From Viola odorata (Eukaryota > Streptophyta > Magnoliopsida > Malpighiales > Violaceae): a stretch of DNA of 64,000 nt. The notes beneath the pieces were generated by a model. It made no database searches and had not been told where the DNA came from. It saw only the letters and a program-made list of their open reading frames with translations. The position numbers and the translations under genes are program-made. Positions 11,477 to 23,351 of this stretch are shown here, in pieces; positions within the stretch are counted from its first letter, which is position 1; each line of letters begins with the position of its first letter. Location: the NCBI GenBank assembly GCA_963691705.1, contig OY829540.1, forward strand, positions 43,870,158 through 43,934,157. Direction: 5' to 3'.

Positions 11477-12337
11477 TGATACGAGCCAGCTCGCCTACCT
11501 TCGAGGCCCGAGCGCTTGGCCTTCGGCCTTGCCATCGTTCACCAACGGCCATGCCCTCGCACATCTGCATCCGTCCTGCCCTCGAAGGCCCGTGCCACGT
11601 CTTGCCCTCGACGACCCTAGCCGTGTCTTGCCCTAGCGGGACCGTGCTGCATCTTGCCCTCGATGGCCCGAGCCGTGTCTTGCCCTCGACGGCCCGAGCC
11701 GCGTCTTACCTTCGCGGGTCAGTGCTCCATCTTGCCCTAGCAGGCCTGAGCCACATCCGAGGTCTTGGCCGAGACCATGGCCGAGCTTCTCAAGCCCTTT
11801 GTCCAAGGGTGTTTTTAGTATTTTACTTTTGTAAATAACTTTGCCTATAAAATGAAGGCCTTAGCTTCATGCTTAGGTTGTCTTTGAATTTGCTCATGAT
11901 TTTTATCATAGGGCCTTTAGACCACTCATAGGCTTAGACCTATGGAACCAAGCCTTTAGATAGGCAATTGTGAGGGTTCTTAGCACCACGGCTACTAGAG
12001 CTAAAAGCCATTGATTACCCATCTCTTCTTGTAATTAAGCTCTTTAAGCTTCGTTCTTAAGGGGTAAATTCTATTAGAGAGATCCTTACTTTACTTGTGA
12101 TATGGTTGCCTAAACTAGACTTAGGAGGGTGTATCGCGTATTGTGAGTTCTATTTTCTCTATCATCAACCCATCTCTAAACACCATCCATTCCCGCTGCA
12201 TCTAAACTCCCTTTCCCCTCAAAATATCCCGCGTCCATCCATCTTGTTTCAAGGAAACCATCCAAGCAAGGGGCTAGATCCGGTTGCTCCCTCTCCAAGC
12301 GCCTTCATCATCCATCCGAGGAGCTTGGACCGTATCA
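11477..12337 (+). repeat. Element 1 right LTR (861 bp)
   Basis: It is homologous to 7270-8231 but about 101 bp shorter. The difference is three fewer 26-bp minisatellite units plus about two fewer 12-bp units. The TATA-like CTATAAAATG near 11847 is kept. Confidence 0.85.
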
Positions 12338-13483
12338 CTAGTTTCCACTCAACACCCCCTACTTACCTTCGTAGGTAGGAGCTACCCCTCGTTTCTACAT
12401 ATGAGGTAGCCTTGACGTTTCGCCGTCCTCCCAGGCACGAATGCGGGGCGGTACTACTCAAAATGCCCATAAAGTGGAGGTAAGACAGATCTAGGGCGTG
12501 ACATCTCAGTGTGTCAAGCTCGCATCACATACCCTAAACGACCGTTTACCCTTAGACGAAAGACCTCTCACGATGTCCCCACTAGGTGTCTACTTTAACT
12601 CAAGGATTCATGTCAGCTATAACCAAGAGAATGACATTACTCATGCAGAAATATTAACAGTTGATCAAGCCCTTAACATTTCTAAATGAGCATAGAATTA
12701 AAACGATAAACAATCGAATATGACAAAACAATGTATTAAGCATGTTTTAGGCCTCTTAACTGAACCTTACAACCCTCAAAATACCCTTTACTAAGAAGAT
12801 GGTATTTAGCTACTCATAATAGAATATGAACAGTAGATAATAATGAGCATGCAATAAATGGTAAAGAAAGGGATTAGAAGAAACTGATAGATGATTCAAT
12901 TAATCAAAGGAGAAAAGCTTCCCCCTTTACAAAACTAGTTGCTGCTCCAAATACCAAGAGAATAAGATCCCTAAAAATTAGGGTAAAAGAAAGAGTGATG
13001 TCTTAATGTCTTAGGTCCGCCCCCCTTTACAAAAACCCCAAAGCTTAGCTTATATAGCCTAAACTAGCTAGGAGACAAAATAGCTAAAGGAAGAGAGATA
13101 GCCAATGGGAGCATGATAGCACACGTTCTTCAGGGGAATATCCTAGGATCTCTGGCGTGCCTGACACCTTCTAGAAACGCATGGAATCCCGTGCGGATCT
13201 TCGAAGATTCTTCTCTTTGGCTTTCGATTGAGAATTGGTAGAGGTATCGCAACCGAGAGACAGCTCACTGGTCTGGTTAGCGTCGAGGGCTCGATGACAC
13301 TCTGATCCTCTGGGCCTTGAAGCTCGAAATCCCAAGAATTCCTCCTAAAATGCTTCTTTTTGCTCTTTTTCTCCTTAAGGTGTTGATCTGCAATAAAGAT
13401 GTAAATAAGGGTCAAATAACAGAATCAAGCCCCCGAAAGAGCTGGAAAAGAGGATAGAATCATGCCCAAGAAACATGCTATCA

Positions 13484-14152
13484 AACATCTCCACACTGCC
13501 CAATGCTCGCCCTCGAGCATTAACAAAATTGAAAAACCACCTCATGTAAAAACATACATCTTCAACCTCTTAACACACAGAATAGATAAGTCATTCGACA
13601 AACCATACCCGACCAGAACATATCCAGCCCTAGAAAAGCACCTGCATCAGACTGAAAGGATAACGACCCTATCAACCAGACTTTTCCAGACCAAGCCTAT
13701 TCACCAGCAATCCTCACCTAGATATGTGTTTGCTCTCACACTCATAACAAAATATGTGTTTAGGCTAATCACTTAAGAATGCAAATAACACAACACAGGT
13801 AGAGTTTGCACGTCAATCTGAGTACTGTAGTACACATACGAGGGCAATCTAACGATCAGAGACGACTTTACAAAAAGAAAAAGAAAGAGAAAGAGGGCTA
13901 AAGAGAGAATGGGGGTAGGAAGGTGAAGAGTGAAAACAAAAACGAAAAGAAGAAAAAGGAAAAATAAAAAAAGAAAAGAAAAGGGAACAAATCTGGAGGA
14001 TTCCTTGGCTGGAAGGAAGGTGAGATGGTGAGTAACACCCGCTGAAGAGGGCCAAGCAAGGGCTAGACGATGGCTTCGGCGTTCTTCAGTGGGGGAGATC
14101 TTCGGGGGCTCGAAATGGTTGCCTTTTGGTATGCTTGCTCTGCTTTTATTTA

Positions 14153-14190
<38 letters not shown>

Positions 14191-15400
14191 TTTTATTTTC
14201 TTTATTTTCTTTTTTTTAGAAGATAAAAGAAAAGTAAAAAGCAGGCAAGCATTTACTTTCCTTTTCCTTTTTAAGCTCGGAACTTGCATTGGCATTTAAT
14301 TTCTTAGAACTGGAGCAGGAGCTGGCAAACTTTAAATACTTCTTGAGCGCTTGATTTCGAGGGCTAGGAATATGACTATTCTTCCCCAGACTTGAGTTTT
14401 GGTGTGGTGAGGAAGTAATCTGATGTTGCTGTCGTGGCCCTGATTTCTGAGTTCTGCACTTGCTCTTTCGTGCCCTTGATCTATACTTTTCCTCCCCACA
14501 CTTATCTCCTTTGGAATCTAGTCCTTGCCTTGTGTGATGAAGAGTGTTACTCACCTGCCAAAGAAGGATCAAAGAAAAGCTCAAATGGTTAGAATAGAAA
14601 GAGGAAGGCAATTGAGGGCATGAAAAGGAAAGAGGAGAAGATGGAGAAAGAGAGGACGCAGATGAAAATAAAGATAAAGAAAAGAAAAATAAAAATTGCA
14701 AAGTTTCTCGTCGTTTCACTGCTTTCCCCCATCTAATTATGCCTATACCTAGGGATATTATGCAAACCTAGCTAGTGCCTAGTCAAGCATTTCACATAAG
14801 AATAAAAGGCATGAAGCTCAAATGCTCACGGGTTCAAATTGCGACCACTGGTGTCTAGGGCATGACTGGACATAAGGGCTAGCAGGTCTAGATATGCATG
14901 ATCAAGCATAGATGCAATGAATGATAGATTTCTCCTTATGCATCAGAAGTCAAAAATACATGCCAATCGTGAGGGTTTTAAAACAGGTAGTGGCAAAAAT
15001 TCCTAGCAAAATAAAATCCGAAAAGTTTTGAAAAAACCAAAAAACATGCAATTATGCAACAAGCGGAAATTTAAACATGCAAACATACACACAAAACATA
15101 AATAAACCCCTCCCCACACTTAGGTATAGCATTGTCCTCAATACGGGAAGGGCACACAAAGGAGTTCAAGGAATAAGGGGAGTTTAGTACAACCAAATTA
15201 AAAGAAAGCGGTAAAAATTATTTTGAACCCTCCTCGAGGAATGAAAAATGAAATTGTTCTAGGATGGGGGTCACTGGGTGGAAGATTGCACCGGGCAACT
15301 TCAACCGTCAAAACCTGAAGTTCCCTGAGAATCGCTTACAGAAGACGAGTCTCTGCTGGTTCATAGACAAGTGCTGGCGTAGGGGGCCTGACTGCTGCGG
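13484..15400 (-). other. Athila 3' untranslated internal region
   Basis: It lies between the extra ORF and the 3' LTR. It is rich in A/G tracts on the plus strand (13870-13990) and has an AT microsatellite (14154-14188). No coding frame is conserved. The same sequence recurs beside the second Athila LTR (61726-63033), which confirms it as part of the element. Confidence 0.75.
14154..14188. repeat. (TA)n microsatellite
   Basis: About 35 bp of uninterrupted TA inside the Athila 3' region. Confidence 0.95.
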
Positions 15401-17450
15401 GCGCATCGAGGGCTAGACGAGATGTTTCGACTTGGGCAGGAGGGACGAACGAAGGTCAGAAATATCTGGATATTCAAAATTGCCGCCGGAGTTGGTGCCG
15501 AAAACCTTATCACCAGCAGGGGTTGATCCTGCAGAGAAACTCAATACAGCATGTGAGACGCATAAATGGCCCATACCATCTAAGGTACGGGCATCTAAAA
15601 CTTTGAATGCAAGGGGCTTAGAACGGTTACTGGCATACAGGTCAATATCATGCAATTTCACCGCAAGCAGAGAGATAAGGGGCCCTAAAATGGGGCCTCG
15701 GGAGCCATTTAGAATATGAAGAATACCCGAGGCGACCCAAAATCCTAGATTAACCCTACGCACATGCTTCATACACCACAAAAAGAAAAGTTCCTGCAAC
15801 GACAACTGACCCAAGGATCCAAAACGACCCGAGAAGGTGAGGGCCAGAAATCAGTGCAGGATACGCAAAGCAGGATCAACAATTTCGTGGGCTTTACTAA
15901 ATTTAGGATTAAATTCAGCATGTGGATCATTAGTAAGCTCACAAAACACAACAGTAGCATCAAAGACAGACGAAATGATAGTCAAAGCATTTTTATACAG
16001 GGCACAATCTAATTCAGCAGGGGCAACAAAATTCAGCAAGCAATTAAACTCACCCAAGGACAGCTTGGACCATTTGTTCCCTAATCTAAAATTAATTAAA
16101 CCAGGGGTAGAAGAGTTGGGTCCGAACTTGCCCTTGGGCCTAAAGCTATCAGACGCGACCCAGAAAGAGGTAAAGAACTCGAGCGAGAGTTCAATAAAGG
16201 TTGCGTGTTCCAAAAAGAACAGAGATTCCCAACCAATATTGGCCACACACTCTCAGACCCGAGACTCGATGCCCATCTTGGCCAAGAATTCCATATCGAG
16301 GCGCGCACAGGAGCTAACGCCTTTAGAGTTCAATTGGTGCAGTTTATTGAGAGAAGGTTTATCATAAAAAACTAGCCAATCATGCATAACAGAAAGGTCA
16401 GAAGTCACCTAGGTGGAGCTCATTCGAGGGGCAGAAGAAAGGACTAGGGTCTTGCCCTCGACAACGTGAGAGTCGTCGGGACCTCGACACTTCTTGGTCG
16501 TCGAGGCTTTGACCTTGCTAGAGGAGGGCAGCTTTCGTTTCCTGTCCACTGGCATCTCAGCTTCAGCCGGTGGCTCCGCTCTGGCCGGAGTATTTGATTT
16601 GCCCTTCTTCGCTGCCACTTTAGCTACGGCTTCCTTCTCTCTCTTCTCTTCCTCAGTGGCATCTTTCTCCGCCGCAGTCTTGGCCTGGATATCCTCAGCG
16701 CCTTCCTCCTTTTGCTCGCCATCAGCCTCGCCACTATCTCCAGTTCCCTCTTCCAGGGAATCATTTGGTTCCACTAGAAGCTCCTCCTCTTGGTTCGAAT
16801 CAGGGGCCAGAAATTTATCTAGGGCAGCCTCCAGTGGGAGCTCCTAGCGGCCGATGATACCTTTTTCAGCTGGGATTTGGCCTCGGGGTTTGCGGTCGAA
16901 GATCCAGGAGGGAGCTTGGCCACTTGGCCACTTCTTGTTGTGGTCGAGGTAGGAGGGATGGAGCCAGTAATCTCGATGTCGTCGTCAACTAGAGTGAACT
17001 CCTGGGCTTGCGCTTCGAATGGTGGAGAGGGGGCTGGAGGTTGTGGGAGAGCGACGTTATGGTCGGAGGGTGGAGTGGCCGTTCTGAACGAACCGGGGGT
17101 AGAGGAATGGGATCTGGATTTGAAGGGAGTTGGGCTCTCAGGTGTGGTCCTGAGGCGAGTTTGCGAATAGGCTTCTTCATTCTAGGCATGGCTGATGGTG
17201 ATGGGAGAGGACAAGGATGATGGAGATGGGGGTTGCGTGTTTGGTGAGAGAGAGAGAAAGGTGATAGTGATTTGCTTTGGTTGTGAGGACAGACTGAGGA
17301 CGAAGAGGAAGCTTGGAAAAGAGAAAAGGAGCTGACGTCTGCAATAAATGACGCAGCTTTATCATTGATTAGGGTTACTTTTCTGTACCTTCCTGACCAC
17401 GTGGCACCTTGGGCTTGGAGGAACAACGGGCCCGTGCGTATCCCAACCAC
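15401..17450 (-). pseudogene. Athila-type extra ORF region (env-position ORF), broken
   Basis: Minus-strand frames at 17450-16989, 16774-16409, 16246-15851 and 15814-15413 lie between integrase and the 3' LTR, where Athila elements carry an additional ORF. The first part is Pro/Ser-rich and basic. The next is a charged Glu/Lys/Ala-rich stretch with a KRKLPSSSK nuclear-signal-like motif. The last two contain conserved-looking blocks such as FNCLLNFVAPAELDCALY and NRSKPLAFKVLDARTLDGMG, which I recognise as the plant transposon protein domain common in Athila. Stops and frame changes separate the parts. No clear signal peptide or membrane span supports a true envelope protein. Confidence 0.6.
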
Positions 17451-17795
17451 CTAAAAAGGATAATAGCTTTTAAATTTCAAAAATGAGGCAGTTGGAGAGG
17501 ATAAAGACAAAAAGAGAGAATAAAGGTATTAATAAAAATAAGGGAATAAAATCTCTTGGGAGAGGGAAAGGTCAGAGATTAAAGGAGATAAAAATAAGGA
17601 AATAAAATCACGGGAAAATAAAAATAAAAATCGAAAATTCTGAAAGATATGGAAAAGATAAGGGAGAGAGAAAGAGGTGGAATGACATATCAGATGCCCC
17701 CAGTGTGGCCTGTTTACTCGTCGGGGCCTCGACGTATTCTCTTAATCTAGGTCTGGACAGGTGGAGGATCCACCATCATTTCTTCAACGATCGAG
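17451..17795 (-). other. Athila spacer between integrase and extra ORF
   Basis: No coding frame is seen. The plus strand is rich in A/G (GATAAAAATAAGGAAATAAA-like runs, 17515-17680). Confidence 0.5.
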
Positions 17796-19063
17796 GGCTA
17801 GAATCCTTCGTAGAAGGGCTTCAACCTGTGGCCGTTCACTTTGAAAAAATTTCCGGTATCTGGGTTCTGAATCTCTATTGCACCATGGTCGAAAACCGTC
17901 CTGACCACGAAAGGGCCAACCCATTTAGACTTGAGCTTTCCTGCAAACAACCGCAAACGTGAGTTATACAACAATACTTTCTGTCCAATGGAAAAAGTTT
18001 TAGGGCGAAGGTACCTGTCATGATAAGATTTGGTCTTGCCCTTGTAGAGCAAGGCATTCTCATAAGCGTCGTCTCGCAACTCTTCCAATTCCTGGATTTG
18101 TAAGCGTCTGTTCTGGCCAACCTGCCCTAGATCCGTGTTCACTTTCCTGATGGCCTAAAAAACCTTATGCTCTATCTCAACTGGAAGATGGCACAACTTG
18201 CTATATACGAGTCTGTAGGACGTCATGCCAATCGGGGTCTTGAAAGTTGTCCGGTATACCCAAAGGACGTCGTCCAACTTCTGACTCCAATCCTTTCGGG
18301 ACTAGTTCACTGTGTTCTCTAGAATAGACTTAATTTCACGGTTCAAGACTTCGGCTTGGCCATTTGTCTAAGGATGATAGGCTATAGAAGTTCTATGATG
18401 GACTCCATACTTGGTTAGAAGCGAGGTCACGACTCGGTTGTAGAAATGGGTACTCCGATCACTTATGAGGGCTCGAGGCGTACCAAACCTATTGAAGATA
18501 TTGGTGCGTAGGAAGTTCACTACCACCTTGGAGTCATCTGTTCGAGTTGCCTTGGCCTCGACCCACTTTGAAATATAATCAACGGCGAGAAGGATACAGA
18601 TATTGCCAAAGGAATTGGGAAACGGTCCCATGAAATCTATACCCCAAATATCAAAAATCTCACATGGAATGATACTTGTCAAGGGCATCTGGTTCCGGGC
18701 CCCGATGTTTCCAGTGGCTTGGTATCGAGGGCACGACGCACAATACATGTAGTTATCCTTGAAAATAGTGGGCCAGTAAAGACTGGCTTCTAGGACCTTG
18801 AGGGCAGTTTTCTTAGCCGCGAAGTGTTCTCCTTCAGAATGGCAGAATTTTAGGATCGAGGGTACCTCGTCCATGGTTACACAATGGTGAATTATCTGGT
18901 CCGAACAGTGCTTCCACAAATATGGGATATCCCAAATATAGTATTTGGCTTGCCTTCTGATTGTATTGCATTCGGAGGGGGGAGCGTCTGCGGGGTATGT
19001 ACCCGTAGCACAAAATTTGCAATGTCGGAGAACCATGGGAACTAGACCGCATGGGCGAGACAC
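17796..19063 (-). pseudogene. Athila integrase
   Basis: The frame 19063-18368 has an HHCC-type zinc region ([12 protein letters not shown] then YCASCPRYQ), the catalytic-core blocks [32 protein letters not shown] and [12 protein letters not shown], and ends in a premature stop. The homology continues in the same direction to 17796 with a C-terminal domain ([48 protein letters not shown]). The integrase would join element DNA to the host genome. Stops such as TAG at 18157-18155 inactivate it. SDRSTHF replaces the commoner SDGGTHF, but the catalytic Asp remains. Confidence 0.85.
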
Positions 19064-19500
19064 AATTGTTCGTCTAGAAAAGTATCACGGATGGGCACAA
19101 GTGAATCATCTTCTTGGGCTAGAAGTCTGCTCAGATGATCCACCACCAGATTTGCTATTCCTGCCTTGTCCCTAATCAAGATATTAAATTCTTGTAGCAA
19201 CAAGATCCACTGAATTAGTTGAGGCTTTGCATCAGCTTTGGTCAACAAGCATCTAAGGGTCGAATGATCTAAATACATGATGACATGAGTGCCCAAGTGA
19301 TACTGCCTGAACTTGTCGATGGCATAGACTACTGCTAAGAGTTCTTTCTCTGTGGTTGTGTAGTTTTGCTGGGCTAGATCCAGTAACTTTGAAGCATAGT
19401 AGATGACATACGTCTCCTTGTCCTTCTTCTGACCAAAAACGGCGCCAAGGGCAAGATTACTAGCATCGCACATGACCTCGAAAGGTAAGGACCAATCGGG
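19042..19500 (-). pseudogene. Athila RNase H domain
   Basis: The frame starts CDASNLALGAVFGQKKD and continues with TTTEKELLAVVYAIDKFR and YLDHSTLRCLLTKADAKP, the Ty3/gypsy RNase H blocks with the acidic active-site residues in CDAS and TEKE. It follows the reverse transcriptase after a TAG at 19593-19591. Confidence 0.85.
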
Positions 19501-20643
19501 GGCACGAATGATTGGAGCTGAAACAAGCCTGCTTTTTAGGACATCGAAGGCAATTTGACAAGCCTTATCAAAATCAAAAGTAACTTCTTTCTAGAGCAGT
19601 CGGCACGTAAGTTGAGCGATTTTAGAGAAGTCCTTGATAAACCGTCTGTAGAAGCCGGCATGCCCTAGAAAAGATCGCACATCGCGAACATAGGTTAGGT
19701 AGGGTAAAAATTCAATCACTTCAATCTTGGCCTTGTCAACTTCGATTCCCTTGGCCGAGACAATATGACAGAGAACGGGGCCTCGATCCACCATGAAGTG
19801 GTATTTTTTTAAGTTCAGGACAAGATTGGTCTCTATGCAACGTTCTAAACACTTCTTCAACTTACTCATGCATTCTGAAAAGGAATTCCCATAAACCGTG
19901 AAGTCATCCATAAAGACCTCGATCCCATCTTCAACCAATTTGGAGAAGATGCTCACCATGCAAGGTTGAAAGGTGGCGGGGGCATTACACAAGCCGAAGG
20001 GGATACGCCTGTAAGCGAAGGTACAGAAAGGGCACGTGAAGGTGGTCTTCTCCTAGTCTTCGGGGGCAACTGGGATCTGATGGAAACCAGAGTAACCATC
20101 TAGATGGCAATAATGGGTCTTTCCCGTGAGACGTTCTAGCATTTGATCTATGAAGGGCAGAGGGAAATGATCTTTCCTGGTGGCAGCATTCAAACGGCGG
20201 TAGTCAATGCACACACGCCACCCATTCTGGATTCTGGTGGGAATTGATTCGCCATCTTACCCAATGGTAATAGTGATCCCAGTTTTCTTGGGCACGACCT
20301 GAATAGGACTGACCCATGGGCTATCAGAGATAGGGTATATCACACCCGCGTCAAGTAACTTCAGCACTTCTTTCCTTACTACTTCCATCAGGGGCGGGTT
20401 CAACCTGTGCTGAGGCTGGTGTACGGTCTTGCTGGCGTCCTCCAAGTGAATGTGATGAGTTCATAACGCTAGTGATAAGCCCTTGATATCTGCGATGGTC
20501 CAACCTATGGCCTGTCTATATTCCTTCAATAAGGAAATCAGCTCAGACTCTTCAGAAACATTGAGTTTATTGGAGACGATGACGGGCAGAGAGTCATTGG
20601 GGCCGAGATAGGCATATTTTAGATGGGAAGGCAGTGGTTTCAA
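19501..20643 (-). pseudogene. Athila reverse transcriptase
   Basis: The order of blocks on the minus strand is: GWTIADIKG linker (20461-20643), NPPLMEVVRKEVLKLLDAG, PWVSPIQVVPKK, then after stops MCNAPATFQ, VFMDDFTVYG (the YxDD catalytic motif as FMDD) and SFLGHAGFYRRFIKDFSKIA. It would copy element RNA into DNA. Stops at 20055-20053 (TAG), 19593-19591 (TAG) and near 20257 (TAA) break it. Confidence 0.87.
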
Positions 20644-21043
20644 TTCGAGGGCTGGAGCCTGATCAATAGAAGGAGATAACTTGACATGGTCTAGACAATC
20701 GGGAGAACCACTGGGGGCTCATAGGGGACAATAGCACATTCTTCTAGGGCAGCTATGATGTAATGTAATTCAGGTGGTGTGGAAAGTGTCGAGGCCATGA
20801 CATCTAGAAGAGTTGGTGTTAGACTCCTATCAAGGGCAAATTGTAAAGGGTCAGTAGAATGAAGTTCGGCAAGTTCCTCAACAGAAGGATCAATAATATC
20901 AATATAGTTAACACTGGAAAATTCAGAGGGGTATCACATGGCCTCTAGCATATTAAACTTGATAATCTCCCCATCAAATTTGAGGGAGATTGTCGCGTCG
21001 TGAACATCAATCTTTGCTCGGGCGGTGGCCAGAAATGGTCGCC

Positions 21044-21673
21044 CTAGAAGAACATCAGTAGACTTAGTGGAGTCTTCATTCTCCATGGCGATAACATAAA
21101 GTCGGCTGGGAACAGGATTTCGCCCGCTTGGACTAAGACATATGTGATGATTCCTTCGGGGTAGATGATAGAACGATTAGCAAGCTGAATGGCAAGGTTG
21201 GTAGGTCTGAGAGGCTCGAGGCCAAGACTGTTATAGATGATCAAGGGCATGACATTAATGCCTACCCCCAAATCACATATGGCCTTGCCGATGTCGACCG
21301 TACCAATTCGGCAAGGGATGATAAACATTCCTTGGTCCTTGTATTTTGGGGGGATCTTCCTCTGGATGTGGGCAGAAGCATTAGCTCCTACACTGATCTT
21401 GTTAACTTCAGCCAATTTACACTTATTCATACACAACTGTTTTAGGAACTTGGCGTAGTGAGGTACATTCTTTACCGCTTGGAGAAGAGGGATGTTTACA
21501 ACCACTTTGCTGAACATGTCGAAGATCTCGCGATCTTCCTTGTCTTTCTTAGATTTGATCAATCTTTGGGGAAATAGGGGCTCGAGAATCTTATGAATAT
21601 ATTCTTGTGTGAATTCGGGCATATTGGGGTCATTCCTTGGTGAACCTCTAGGAGAGCGGATTCTGTCCTCCAT
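21044..21673 (-). pseudogene. Athila protease region
   Basis: The frame is 209 codons long. It contains IPPKYKDQGMFIIPCRIGTV, AICDLGVGINVMPLIIYNSL (retropepsin active site, here DLG) and PADFMLSPW. It would release gag and pol proteins from the polyprotein. The region 20644-21043, between protease and reverse transcriptase, is linker sequence with stops. Confidence 0.75.
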
Positions 21674-23295
21674 GACCTCGACAATCTGGCCACTTTCGGG
21701 CTTTTTGCTCTAGGTTTCGGCTTGAGTTCAGACTCTGGAAAGTTTTCAATATCGGGGGCCGGATGTGCAGGAGGTGTCAAGGTCATGCAGCTTTGCAGAG
21801 TTACAACACAGATATTATGCTTTGGATTTATTTCGGTTTGAGGTGGAAATCTTCCTTAATTCTTCAGCTCTTTCATCTCGGCCATCATGGTGCTCATTTG
21901 CTTCTTTAGATCCTCAATTTCCTTCTGTTGTTTGGGGTTCCGAGGCAATTCTGTATTCGGGGGCACGACAAAAGTCTGATCCTGAGGAGGCTGGCGTTGA
22001 TACTGATTCTGATTATACGTGGGTCAGGGTCTGAAGTTCTGCATATTGAGAGGGGGAGGATGATTCCCGTACAGATTCTATTATTGCTACTGATGGCTAG
22101 GGCCCAACGACTGAGGGTTTGGAACCCATCCTGGATTCGGCTGTTTCCAGCCCTAGTTATAGTTTTGACCGTAAGGGGCTTGATTGTACTGGCCAGCAGC
22201 GTTCACTTGGATTTCATCCGGAATATGAGGGAATGCATCTGTGGGGTGGTCCACAAAATTACAAATTTGACTAGTCTTGACTGGTGTAGACTGTACTGCT
22301 ACAAAATTCTGAAATAACCCTATGAGGGCGGTCAGCTAATTCTGGAGTGCAGCAACTTGGACATCTTGGCCACTACTGTTACCAACTTCAGACGTAGCAT
22401 TCTTGGCCATGAGTTCGATGGTGGCCTTGGCAGCTGCTAGCGTGAGAGCGATGAGAGAACCATTAGCGACAACGTTGAGAAGGGCCCTATCGTGAGCCTT
22501 GAGGCCTTCATAGAAATACTGAATAAGGGCGTGCTCGCTAAGGTTGTGTGAGGGGCACATGGACTACATTTTCAGAAATCTTTCATAATACTGGGCTAGA
22601 TCCTCTTCTTTCCTCTAGACAATGGATACAAGCTGCTTGCACGTGGTGTTAGCTATAGATGCTGGGTAATACTTCTCAGTGAAAATCTTGGACATTTCCG
22701 CCCAAGAGTGGATGGATCTTGGCGGGAGGTCATAATACCAGTCGAGGGCATCATCTTTGAGAGACCACATGAAAGCACGTAGCTTCGCTTGCTCGATGCT
22801 GACATTGGGAGGTTTCATGGCCTCGCAAATCGAGTGGAGCGGTTGAAGGTGACGAAGGGCACTTTCTTTGGGAACACCTCGAAAGGTAGGCAGATGGTAC
22901 ATGACGGCAGATTTGAGGGTCCAATCATGAGGGACAGCAAGCCAGACAATACAACTGATCGACATGTCGAGGGCTGCATTGAGGTGATCTATGGACTGCT
23001 GGTTTGGAGGAGGTGGCGGTGGGTCTTCGTGACGCACATGGTTGTCATGATCTTCCATGGCTGGAAAATCAAAATGAGTGGCTATTGGGTTTTCAAGACC
23101 TCGATGAAGATAGGCTAGGTCTTGGAAAAACTGATGGTCTTGGTTGGCCAGATTGGAAGGTTGTCTTTCAAGGGCAAGATGAGGGATTCCCCTACGCCGG
23201 GAAGAAGGTCCTCTAGCTTGCCTCCGAAGTCCTCTTTCTGTTCTGGTCAATTCGAGATCTAGAGAGAGTAGATATGATGCAGATCTCTTGGTCAT
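21674..23295 (-). pseudogene. Athila gag
   Basis: The likely gag ATG is at 23295, 56 bases inside the 5' LTR. The frame shows RRGIPHLALE, YHLPTFRGVPKESALRHL and LKDDALDWYYDLPPRSIHSW, the plant Retrotrans_gag core. After TAG at 22617-22615 and 22566-22564 it continues with SEHALIQYFYEGLKAHDRAL (22560-22336), then another TAG (22338-22336) and a Gln/Asn/Pro-rich part down to about 21860. Three of these stops stand where the family context expects CAG (Gln). Confidence 0.82.
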
Positions 23296-23329
23296 ACAAG
23301 TAAAAAGAAAATAATTAGTACCGTTCAAT

Positions 23330-23351
23330 CCCCGGCAATGGCGCCAAAATT
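23330..23351 (-). promoter_or_regulatory. Athila primer-binding site (tRNA-Asp type)
   Basis: Immediately inside the 5' LTR the minus strand reads TGGCGCCATTGCCGGGGA. Apart from one base, this is the complement of the 3' end of plant tRNA-Asp, the primer used by Athila and related elements. Confidence 0.85.

Larger units (their letters stand above)
7270..12337 (+). mobile_element. Non-autonomous LTR element 1 (gag-like ORF only)
   Basis: LTRs are 7270-8231 and 11477-12337. They start TGATACGAGC and end CGTATCA, giving a 7-bp terminal inverted repeat. The intact Athila LTR shows the empty site, and CTAG is duplicated on both sides (7266-7269, 12338-12341; it can also be read as CTAGT). After the left LTR comes TGGTAGCGAAGC, a tRNA-Met-like primer site. 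Before the right LTR comes a purine tract, AAAGAGGGATGGGA. The core has a long untranslated leader (8232-9806), one gag-like ORF with a zinc knuckle, and no reverse transcriptase, RNase H or integrase. It must be mobilised by a partner element. Confidence 0.88.
6883..13483 (-). repeat. Athila 3' LTR, split by nested element
   Basis: LTR sequence is 6883-7269 plus 12338-13483, about 1.53 kb, matching 23352-24930 along its length. On the minus strand a TATA-like CTATATAAGC lies near 13045-13055, consistent with the LTR promoter. Confidence 0.88.

Noticed and set aside
14216..14719. 167-codon Ser-rich minus-strand frame
   Set aside because: Low-complexity translation of A/G tracts in the Athila 3' region, without a counterpart in Athila 2.
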